Origin: JBEKHI01 sp050012355
GTDB taxonomy: Bacteria; Actinomycetota; Actinomycetes; Streptosporangiales; Streptosporangiaceae
Assembly (NCBI GenBank): GCA_050012355.1
Contig: JBEKHI010000222.1
Location: 1-13,598, forward strand
DNA: 13,598 nucleotides
Reading direction: 5' to 3'
The notes below the pieces were generated by a model that worked only from the letters and a program-made list of their open reading frames with translations, made no database searches and was not told the DNA's origin. Made by a program: the position numbers and the translations under genes. Shown here piece after piece: positions 6,315 through 11,658 of this stretch; the stretch's first letter is position 1, and every line of letters starts with the position of its first letter.

Positions 6315-7067
6315 TCACCGGTAAGCCGACAGGCCCAGCTTCGCCGCGAGCGCCAGTCCGCATAGCGCGATGACCACGCGGAAGGCGTCCGTCGGCACCC
6401 TGCGGATGATGCGGGGCCCGATGAATCCGCCGATCAGGAAACCGGCCGCCAATGGCGGGACGTAGGCCCAGTGCACCGGCGCCCAGATCGCGAACGCTAT
6501 CGCCGCGACCGCGTTCGCGAATCCGGACAGCACGTTCTTCAGCGCATTCAGCCGCACCAGTGTGTCGTCGATCATTGAACCAAGCGTTGCCAGTAGCAAG
6601 ATTCCGCCCGCCGCGCCGAAATACCCGACGTAGCCGGCTACGCAGAACAGGCCGGCCCGCCGCACCGGGCTGCGCTCGGCGCCTGGCTGGGCGTTCAGGC
6701 TCTTGATCCAGGGCTGGATCAGCAGTATCACGGCGGACCCGCCGACCAGGACTGGTACCACCGCCGCGAAGGCGCTGGCAGGCGCGAGCAGCAGTGCCGC
6801 CGCGCCCGCCGCGCCGCCGAGCGCGGTGAACAGCCCTAGCCGCAGCACGCGGGCGCGCTGACCCGCCAGTTCCAGGCGAGAGCCGAGCACCGACCCGGCG
6901 CCGGTCAGCACCAGGGACATCGTGTTGGTCACGTTGGCCGTCAGCGGCGGGAGCCCGAGCGCCAGCAGCACCGGATAGGACAGCACGGACGCGATGCTGG
7001 CGACCGTGGACAAGATGCCGGCCCCGAAGCCCGCCGCGACCAAGAGCAGCCCATCGGAGACACTCAT
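6315..7067 (-). CDS. TauE/SafE-family (DUF81) membrane permease
   Basis: A 250-residue integral membrane protein of the TauE/SafE family, whose studied members export sulfite, sulfoacetate or related organic anions. It has the family's two-repeat layout. Repeat one contains GFGAGILSTVASIASVLSYP and GLPPLTANVTNT (about 13-49). Repeat two contains GYVGYFGAAGGILLLATLG (about 145-163) and LNALKNVLSGFAN (173-185). About eight hydrophobic segments can be counted. ATG 7067 is preceded only by a weak GAG, so the ribosome-binding site is poor. The substrate cannot be inferred, and the adjacent reductase gene lies beyond a terminator, so they are probably not co-transcribed. An imperfect inverted repeat (7071-7093) directly upstream may be an operator. 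Confidence 0.92.
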   Translation of the reverse strand: MSVSDGLLLVAAGFGAGILSTVASIASVLSYPVLLALGLPPLTANVTNTMSLVLTGAGSVLGSRLELAGQRARVLRLGLFTALGGAAGAAALLLAPASAFAAVVPVLVGGSAVILLIQPWIKSLNAQPGAERSPVRRAGLFCVAGYVGYFGAAGGILLLATLGSMIDDTLVRLNALKNVLSGFANAVAAIAFAIWAPVHWAYVPPLAAGFLIGGFIGPRIIRRVPTDAFRVVIALCGLALAAKLGLSAYR

Positions 7068-7070
7068 AAT

Positions 7071-7093
7071 TAGCTCAATGATTGCTTAAGCTA
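7071..7093. promoter_or_regulatory. Candidate operator upstream of TauE
   Basis: TAGCTCAA (7071-7078) and TTAAGCTA (7086-7093) form an inverted repeat with one mismatch. Inside it CAAT-G-ATTG (7076-7084) is a perfect palindrome, and GCTTAAGC lies at 7084-7091. This A/T-rich patch stands out from its surroundings and abuts the TauE start codon, a position suited to repression. No regulator gene is adjacent. Confidence 0.35.
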
Positions 7094-7147
7094 ACGACAG
7101 CTCACATACCGGACGGCTGTGACCTTCCTCGCAAAGGCCGGAGTACG

Positions 7148-7189
7148 AAAACAGCGCCCGTCGCCGCACTTTCGCGGAGGCGAGCGCTG
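7148..7189 (-). terminator. Intrinsic terminator of the siderophore-interacting protein gene
   Basis: On the minus strand CAGCGC+TCGCC (7179-7189) pairs with GGCGA (7161-7165) and GCGCTG (7152-7157), with a 3-nt bulge (7158-7160) and a 13-nt loop. The stem totals 11 bp. It is followed at once by TTTT (7151-7148). It begins 17 nt after the stop codon at 7206, as expected for a factor-independent terminator. Confidence 0.7.
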
Positions 7190-7205
7190 CTGCGCGTTAT
7201 CAGAG

Positions 7206-8033
7206 CTAGACCGAGCCGGGGTCGCCGTCGCCGTAGTCGTGGTCCGGGTGGTTGGCCGAGCCGAGCCGCCAGTAGCCGCGGGTCGTCACCGAGCTCGGCT
7301 CCAGTCCGCGTTCGGTGAGGAAGTGCCTGCGGATCCGGCGGACCGCTGAGGCCTCGCACGCGGCCCAGACCTGGGTCTGCTTGCCGATGGAGGCGTGTTC
7401 GGCTGCCTCGAGAAGCACCTCACCCCAGGCCTCCGGCTCGCTGCGGCGGTGCCAGGTGATCGTCGCCTTCGCCGGGGTCTTCAAGTCAAGCTGGTCGGTC
7501 GCCTCGCCGATCTCCAGGTGCACGTCGGCGATGGCCGTCGGCGGGAGCGCCTCGAGCAGCGTCGCGATCGCCGGGATCGCGCTCTCGTCGCCAGCGATCC
7601 ACCAGCGGTGCGCGTCCAGGTTCAGCTGGAACCGGCCGCCAGGCCCGCCGACCGCGATCTTGTCGCCGGCCTTGGCCTTCTGCGCCCAGTCCGACGCCGG
7701 GCCGTCGCCGTGCAGCACGAACTGGACCTCAAGGGTTCCGGTCTCCGCGTTGAACCGGCGCGGAGTGTAGGTGCGCACGATCGGGCGCGGGGCGTCATCG
7801 GGATACGCGAGCCCGTCCTCGGTGGCGACCGGGATGGTGGGAGCGTCCTGGCCCTCGACGGGCAGGAACACCTTGATGTGCTGCGTGGGTGCCTCGAGCT
7901 GGAAGCCGCTCAGCGCCTCGCCGCCGAGTTCGACGGAGATCAGGCGGGGATTGATCTTGCCGACCGAGACGACCTCGACCGGGCGCGGCGGCTTGCGGCG
8001 GCGCCGGGGGCGTACCTGTGCAGGAGTAGTCAC
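7206..8033 (-). CDS. Siderophore-interacting protein (FAD-dependent ferric-siderophore reductase family)
   Basis: A cytosolic flavoprotein that would reduce Fe(III)-siderophore complexes with NAD(P)H, releasing Fe(II). It has 275 residues. The FAD-binding barrel contains the family motif RTYTPR (87-92), followed by HGDGPASDWA (108-117) and VGGPGG (128-133). The C-terminal SIP domain contains AGDESAIPAIATLLEALP (147-164), VWAACEASAVRRIRRHF (222-238) and GYWRLG (253-258). GTG 8033 is chosen: AAGGA lies 8 nt upstream and the longer open frame (to 8186) is not SIP-like. No IdeR/DtxR-type iron box was found in the upstream 230 bp. The gene is divergent from the flavoprotein/HTH block, ends at an intrinsic terminator, and has no siderophore biosynthesis or uptake genes nearby. 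Confidence 0.94.
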   Translation of the reverse strand: MTTPAQVRPRRRRKPPRPVEVVSVGKINPRLISVELGGEALSGFQLEAPTQHIKVFLPVEGQDAPTIPVATEDGLAYPDDAPRPIVRTYTPRRFNAETGTLEVQFVLHGDGPASDWAQKAKAGDKIAVGGPGGRFQLNLDAHRWWIAGDESAIPAIATLLEALPPTAIADVHLEIGEATDQLDLKTPAKATITWHRRSEPEAWGEVLLEAAEHASIGKQTQVWAACEASAVRRIRRHFLTERGLEPSSVTTRGYWRLGSANHPDHDYGDGDPGSV

Positions 8034-8049
8034 TAATGCAATCCTTACG

Positions 8050-8057
8050 TCACGTGA
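8050..8057. promoter_or_regulatory. TCACGTGA palindrome before the SIP ribosome-binding site
   Basis: TCACGTGA is a perfect palindrome immediately upstream of the reductase Shine-Dalgarno sequence (8042-8046). Its core CACGTG recurs at 8155-8160, with a related CACGTA at 8177-8182. It may be a control site for the siderophore-interacting protein gene. Confidence 0.3.
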
Positions 8058-8150
8058 TAGACGGAAAGGCGGCCTCCGGGCGGGGGTCCCCTGCCGCCGA
8101 TATGTCCAACCCGCTGCCGACGGCGCGCCATTCCCGCCGCTAGGGCGCGT

Positions 8151-8183
8151 GTGACACGTGCCACATCCCTTACTTGCACGTAA
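8151..8183. promoter_or_regulatory. CACGTG-centred near-palindrome and TTAC-N6-GTAA motif
   Basis: GTGACACGTGCCAC (8151-8164) is a 14-bp palindrome with a single mismatched pair, centred on CACGTG. Six nt further, TTAC-N6-GTAA (8170-8183) overlaps ACTTG-N7-CAAGT (8172-8188). They lie about midway between the divergent reductase and flavoprotein genes and could serve either promoter. Also in this 230-bp spacer is a G/C palindrome around GGGGTCCCC (8083-8091). Confidence 0.35.
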
Positions 8184-8223
8184 CAAGTCGCATTTATGGC
8201 GCAGAAAACCGTGATCTTCCCCC

Positions 8224-8250
8224 TATCCTGGAACTGCGCGACATCCAGGA
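8224..8250 (+). promoter_or_regulatory. Flavoprotein promoter -10 with overlapping inverted repeat
   Basis: TATCCT (8224-8229) fits the -10 pattern TANNNT and would start a message with a leader of about 28 nt. TCCTGGA (8226-8232) and TCCAGGA (8244-8250) form a perfect 7-bp inverted repeat over the -10, the expected start point and part of the ribosome-binding site (AGGAAGG, 8247-8253). This is well placed for repression. No clear -35 element is visible. Confidence 0.4.
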
Positions 8251-8263
8251 AGGTGCTGGACCT

Positions 8264-8893
8264 ATGCATGACTCTGGGACGCAACCCGCGCCACGAGGGA
8301 CGCTGTACCTAGTGGTCAGCGGTGCCATGGCGCCGGAAGGCCTGCCATCTCTGGTTGTCGCCTGCCAATCGGCGGGCTGGCGCGTGATGATCTTCTCGAC
8401 CCCGACCGGCCTGCGGTTCACCGACCCGGATGAGCTGACCCGGCTGACCGGCGCACCCGTTCGTTCTGAGTTCCGGATGCCGGGAACAGGCTCACCGGTT
8501 CCGCCGGCCGACGCGGTGCTCGCCTGCCCGCTGACGTTCAACAGCGTCAACAAGCTCGCCCACGGGCAGGCCGACAACTTCGCGATCGGGTTGCTCTGCG
8601 AGATGATCGGATACGGGGTTCCGGTGACCGTCGTGCCGCACTGCAAGGCGGAACTCGCCAGCCACCCCGCGTTCGTGGCGAGTCTGGCCACGCTGCGCCA
8701 GATGGGCGTGCGGCTGGTTTTTGACCCAGCCGCCCCCAGCGACCGAAGGCTCCCGTCATGGAGCGAGGTCGTCGCCGCGCTTCCCGTCCCGGCCTGCCGA
8801 GGGTTAATTTTATGGACCCCGAGACGGCCGGACAGCGGATCGCGCGGGCAAGGAGACGCCGTGGCCTGTCCCAGGCCGTACTCGCTGGACTGA
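8264..8893 (+). CDS. Flavoprotein of the PF02441 (phosphopantothenoylcysteine decarboxylase-like) fold
   Basis: A predicted FMN-binding Rossmann-like protein of 209 residues, related in fold to phosphopantothenoylcysteine decarboxylases but of a separate actinobacterial branch of unknown reaction. Visible motifs: LYLVVSGAMAPEGLPSLVVACQSAGW at 14-39, VMIFSTPTG (41-49), the flavin-site segment ADAVLACPLTFNSVNKLAHGQAD (82-104), and LCEMIGYGVPVTVVPHCKAELASHPAF (111-137). ATG 8264 has AGGAAGG 10 nt upstream; an upstream TTG-type extension to 8174 is not family-like. The usual family end corresponds to about EVVAALP (168-174). The last 30-odd residues are read through the start of the next gene, giving an 82-nt overlap, and look non-conserved. 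The overlap implies translational coupling with the HTH regulator. Its substrate is unknown. Confidence 0.88.
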   Translation: MHDSGTQPAPRGTLYLVVSGAMAPEGLPSLVVACQSAGWRVMIFSTPTGLRFTDPDELTRLTGAPVRSEFRMPGTGSPVPPADAVLACPLTFNSVNKLAHGQADNFAIGLLCEMIGYGVPVTVVPHCKAELASHPAFVASLATLRQMGVRLVFDPAAPSDRRLPSWSEVVAALPVPACRGLILWTPRRPDSGSRGQGDAVACPRPYSLD

Positions 8894-9984
8894 TCGGAAG
8901 ATCGGAGTCCTGGCTCTCCCAGGTTGAACGAGGCAAGCGCCGCGCCGACAGCCACGCGGTCCTCACCCGGCTCGCGGACGTGCTGCGGGTCGATGTGGAG
9001 GAACTCACCGGGGCCAGCGGCGCGGACGGCCCTGTGTACGAGGCCGCGCCGCTTATCGAGCAGGCCATGATGCGCCCAGGTGCCTATCACGAGGCCCAGG
9101 CTCCCGCCACGCTGACGCACCTGCGGGAGATGGCGCACGCCGCTTACCGCGATTACCAGGCGACCAGGTACGACGCGGTCGGCCGGGTGCTGCCACGGCT
9201 GATTCATGACGCGGAGGCCGCCGGGAACTGCGACCCGGAAGCGTGCCGGGTGCGCGCCATCGTCTACGACGCGGCCGCCGCGTTGCTGAACAGGGTTGGC
9301 GAGCCGGTACTCGCGTGGATGGCGGCCGACCGTGCCATGTCGGCCGCCACCCAGTCCGGCGACCCGATCATGATCGCCGTGAGCGCCTGGCGCATGTCGT
9401 ACGTGATCACCGGGCGCAAGCACCCGGCGGAAGCGCTCGAACTCGCGATGACCGCGATCGCGTCGCTTGAGCACTCGACGCGGTCGTCTTCACCGGAGCA
9501 GCTCAGCGTCTACGGCGCGCTGCACCTCGCCGCGGCGACGGCGGCAGCGGCCGCGTTCGACCGCGCGACGACGGCCGCGTTGCTGGCCAAGGCCCGCGGC
9601 GTCGCCGCGGAAACAGGGGACGCCAACTACCTGGGAACCGCGTTCGGACAGGCGAACGTCGCCATTCATTCGATCGCCGCGGCGCTCCAGTTCGGTGACG
9701 CCCGGCTGGCGGCCGAGACCGGTGAGGCCCTCGACCTGTCGGCGCTCCCAGCCGGCTGCACCGGGCGTCGTACGCAGCTCCATCTCGACCTGGCCCGCGC
9801 CTACGCGATGCGGCGGCAGGACGCCGCCTCGGTGAACCTGCTGCTGGCAGCCGAGAAACTCAGTCCGCAGCTCGTTCGTTATGACACTAGAACCCGCGAG
9901 GTCCTGGCCGTCCTGTTGCGGCGCGAGCACCGCCCGTCGACGCCGGAACTGCTACCGCTGGCGCGGCGCGCGGGAGTCATCTGA
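8812..9984 (+). CDS. XRE-type HTH regulator with TPR-like C-terminal region
   Basis: A 390-residue cytosolic regulator. Residues 5-66 are a textbook XRE helix-turn-helix: GQRIARARRRRGLSQAVLAG, then GRSESWLSQVERGKRRADS and LTRLADVLRVDVEELTG. Residues about 95-375 are almost entirely helical and Ala-rich, with repeated helix pairs such as LARAYAMRRQDAASVNLLLAAEKL (about 327-350). This resembles the TPR-like sensor region of actinobacterial XRE proteins; that part is inference. The end, REVLAVLLRREHRPSTPELLPLARRAGV, is typical of the group. ATG 8812 is chosen over an upstream in-frame ATG at 8758 because GAGGG (8799-8803) lies 8 nt before it and the HTH begins at once. It starts 82 nt before the flavoprotein stop. 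It probably controls its own operon; the ligand is unknown. Confidence 0.92.
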   Translation: MDPETAGQRIARARRRRGLSQAVLAGLIGRSESWLSQVERGKRRADSHAVLTRLADVLRVDVEELTGASGADGPVYEAAPLIEQAMMRPGAYHEAQAPATLTHLREMAHAAYRDYQATRYDAVGRVLPRLIHDAEAAGNCDPEACRVRAIVYDAAAALLNRVGEPVLAWMAADRAMSAATQSGDPIMIAVSAWRMSYVITGRKHPAEALELAMTAIASLEHSTRSSSPEQLSVYGALHLAAATAAAAAFDRATTAALLAKARGVAAETGDANYLGTAFGQANVAIHSIAAALQFGDARLAAETGEALDLSALPAGCTGRRTQLHLDLARAYAMRRQDAASVNLLLAAEKLSPQLVRYDTRTREVLAVLLRREHRPSTPELLPLARRAGVI

Positions 9985-10005
9985 CCCACACGAAAGTGCG
10001 GGTTT
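9984..10005 (+). terminator. Weak terminator hairpin after the HTH regulator
   Basis: ACCC-A-CAC (9984-9991) pairs with GTG-C-GGGT (9996-10003) across one mismatch, closed by a GAAA tetraloop and followed by TT. The stem starts inside the stop codon. The short T-tract makes it a partial terminator at best, so the 87-residue gene downstream may be read from this operon or from its own promoter. Confidence 0.4.
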
Positions 10006-10080
10006 CCGGCCGGTATCAACGTGCGGATTCAGTACCTTCTCGCCCGTACCGGTCAGGTATGTCCGGGCATCGTAACGTCG

Positions 10081-10114
10081 TCCCTGTACGCCCGATAGCA
10101 CGCGTTAACAGGGA
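10081..10114 (+). promoter_or_regulatory. Inverted repeat that could mask the ribosome-binding site of the 87-residue gene
   Basis: TCCCTGT (10081-10087) and ACAGGGA (10108-10114) are perfectly complementary over 7 bp across 20 nt. The right arm includes most of the strong Shine-Dalgarno sequence GGGAGG (10111-10116) of the next gene. If transcribed, it could sequester the site; as DNA it could be an operator. Confidence 0.35.
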
Positions 10115-10123
10115 GGCTCTGCT

Positions 10124-10387
10124 GTGGAAGGGCCAGCAACGAACGCGATGCTGACGCTCCCGGAGGTGTGGGGCGCTTATCCCGGGTGGGTGATCCATAA
10201 CGCGTCCTGCATTGGTAAGTGCTGCGAACAGTACGAGGCGGTGTATGAGTCGGGCACGGTAGTGATCCTCATTGTCCGAAGCACCCTGGGAGAGCTAGCG
10301 AGACGACTGGACGAGATAACCGAGGGCGGCACGCTGCCACCCCAGCGGGCCGACCTGCGCCGGCGGACTGGTATGCGGCCGGGGTGA
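10124..10387 (+). CDS. 87-residue protein of unknown function
   Basis: A small protein I cannot assign to a named family. The GTG start is supported by an excellent ribosome-binding site, GGGAGG (10111-10116), 7 nt upstream. The sequence has a tryptophan-bearing N-terminal part (LPEVWGAYPGWVIHNA, 12-27), a cysteine cluster (Cys29, Cys33, Cys34), a beta-like stretch TVVILIVRS (45-53) and a helix LGELARRLDEI (55-65). The Arg/Pro-rich tail (70-87) looks like junk read into a sequence junction. The layout recalls small actinomycete proteins often encoded beside XRE regulators (aromatic N-terminus, then strand, then helix), and it follows the HTH regulator here by 139 bp. A link to that regulator is inference. 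It converges on, and overlaps, the truncated AraC-type gene. Confidence 0.65.
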   Translation: MEGPATNAMLTLPEVWGAYPGWVIHNASCIGKCCEQYEAVYESGTVVILIVRSTLGELARRLDEITEGGTLPPQRADLRRRTGMRPG

Positions 10388-10839
10388 TCCCGTAGCAACA
10401 GACGCGCCGTCGTCGCGAGCGCTTCGTAGCGCGCCAGCGATGTGGCGGGCTCCGCCAGCACCGTGTGCAGGCGGGTGACCGCGCCCGCTAGCGCCGGGTC
10501 GTCGATGACCGGCGACCGGAAGAGCGGCCACCCCGTCGTAGGTTCGGGCAGCAGTTCCGTGAAGTACTCGGGCTGGATATGCACCATCCGGTAGACGAAC
10601 CCGTCGCGGCTCCCCGCCTGCCCGTCGTGCGGGTCGTCCGGGTTGAACGCCATGACCTGACCGGCAGCGCTCACATGCGTGCCATGCCGGCATTTGAAGG
10701 CCTGCGCGCCGGTCTCGGTGACACCGATCGAGTACGTCTCGTGGCTATGCCGGTGGTACACGTGCGAGGTGAAACGGGCCCGCATCGCCTCGGCCGGAAC
10801 GTCCTCAACTCGCCGGTACTGAATCCATTCCGATGTCAC
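10177..10839 (-). pseudogene. AraC-type regulator, truncated: sensor domain kept, HTH lost
   Basis: The open frame encodes 220 residues, of which only the first 150 or so are AraC-like. Residues about 20-90 form the AraC N-terminal cupin: HVYHRHSHETYSIGVTETGAQAF with a His-rich binding motif, then AAGQVMAFNPDDPHDG. Residues 112-150 match the linker helices ending in ARYEALATTARLLLR. Intact relatives continue into two helix-turn-helix motifs and reach about 280-300 residues. Here the frame instead runs antisense through the 87-residue gene, with Arg/Ser-rich non-homologous sequence. Homology ends near 10390, 3 nt from that gene's stop. GTG 10839 has GGAGG (10844-10848) 4 nt upstream; ATG 10860 in the same frame lacks one. 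It cannot bind DNA as AraC proteins do. The divergent DUF2000 gene was probably its target. Confidence 0.75.
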
Positions 10840-10889
10840 CGCACCTCCGTTCAAGACCATCGCGTGCCCGCCCCGGTAGACCTCACCGT

Positions 10890-11300
10890 ATGCGATTCGA
10901 CACGAAGATCGCCGTCGCGGTACGTGAGGACCTGGCGGTATGGCAGAAACTCAACGTCACCGCCTTCCTGGCCAGCGGGATCGTCGGCGGCGTCGACGGT
11001 CTCCTGGGCAAGCCGTACGAGGACGGCGACGGCAACCAGTACCTGGCAATGTTCCGTCAGCCGGTGGTGGTGCTGGCGGCGGACGCGCAGACGCTATCCG
11101 CGGCGTGTGACCGGGCCCGGAGCCGCGACCTGCCGGTGGCCATTTACACCGAGGAGATGTTCGCTACCGGGAACGACGACGATAACCGCGCCGCTGTCCG
11201 GGTGGTCCCGGCCGCCGACGCGCGTTACGTGAGCATCGCGGTCTACGGCCCGCGCAACGCGGTCGACAAGGTCTTCAAGGGCGCGAAGATGCACCCGTGA
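10890..11300 (+). CDS. DUF2000 family protein
   Basis: A 136-residue cytosolic protein of the DUF2000 family, whose fold resembles peptidyl-tRNA hydrolase 2. I know of no established activity. Matching segments are MRFDTKIAVAVREDLAVWQKLNVTAFLASGI (1-31), the EDGDGNQYLAMFRQPVVVL strand region (44-62), AIYTEEMFATGNDDDNRAAV (84-103), and the characteristic end GPRNAVDKVFKGAKMHP (120-136). ATG 10890 matches the family start exactly; the longer open frame to 10833 does not. No Shine-Dalgarno sequence precedes it, and TAGACC lies 7 nt upstream, so a leaderless message is possible but the hexamer is imperfect. It is divergent from the AraC-type remnant with only 50 bp between them, a familiar pairing. 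It ends 1 nt from the convergent YegP-like gene. Confidence 0.92.
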   Translation: MRFDTKIAVAVREDLAVWQKLNVTAFLASGIVGGVDGLLGKPYEDGDGNQYLAMFRQPVVVLAADAQTLSAACDRARSRDLPVAIYTEEMFATGNDDDNRAAVRVVPAADARYVSIAVYGPRNAVDKVFKGAKMHP

Positions 11301-11301
11301 T

Positions 11302-11499
11302 TTACTTCTTCGCGGTCTTCTCGGTCTCGTCCACGGTTGTGGCCGTCGAGGCGTTGGTCCGCACCGACTGGATCCCGTTCTCCGCGGCCTCTTTGCTCTC
11401 GTAATGCTGGCTGGTCGCGATCACCTGGCCGTTACCGGCGAGCAGATTGAAGTGGTATTTACCGCTGGAACCCTTTTCGAGCACGAATTTACCGCTCAT
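11302..11499 (-). CDS. YegP-like (DUF1508) small protein
   Basis: A 65-residue protein with a single DUF1508 unit: GKFVLEKGSSGKYHFNLLAGNGQVIATSQHYESKEAAENGIQSVRTNA (3-50), followed by a hydrophilic, Lys-ending tail. E. coli YegP carries two such units; one-unit forms are common elsewhere. The biochemical role is not established. ATG 11499 is chosen because AGGGGG (11509-11514) lies 9 nt upstream and the family motif starts at once; the frame extends to 11562 without family features. The stop codon is 1 nt from the stop of the convergent DUF2000 gene, so neither has room for its own terminator between them. The upstream ABC operon is separated by a strong hairpin, so this gene probably has its own promoter in 11500-11582. 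Confidence 0.88.
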   Translation of the reverse strand: MSGKFVLEKGSSGKYHFNLLAGNGQVIATSQHYESKEAAENGIQSVRTNASTATTVDETEKTAKK

Positions 11500-11582
11500 G
11501 GCATTTATCCCCCTAGTCCCCGTTCTTCTCGGCATTATGCCCGGCCGGCACCCATCGCACACCCGCGACTAGGGAGCGGGCG

Positions 11583-11638
11583 CCCCATGGATGGCCCACC
11601 GCTGGCGTCATAGCCCCAGCGGTGGGACATCCATGGGG
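11583..11638 (-). terminator. Long hairpin terminating the ABC transporter operon
   Basis: Arms 11583-11605 and 11616-11638 are complementary at 22 of 23 positions, with one mismatch (11594/11627) and a 10-nt loop. The outer arm contains CCCCATGGATG and its complement; the inner arm CCCACCGCTGG. The hairpin starts 21 nt after the stop of the MalG-like gene (11659). No T-tract follows on the minus strand, as is frequent for GC-rich actinobacterial terminators. Confidence 0.75.
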
Positions 11639-11658
11639 GCCGTAGAAGCGAATGCCCG

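Noticed and set aside
8034..8186. 51-residue N-terminal extension of the siderophore-interacting protein
   Set aside because: Not SIP-like, and GTG 8033 has a good Shine-Dalgarno sequence.
8194..9474. 426-codon minus-strand frame
   Set aside because: It lies opposite the flavoprotein and HTH regulator, shows no motifs, and is a product of high GC content.
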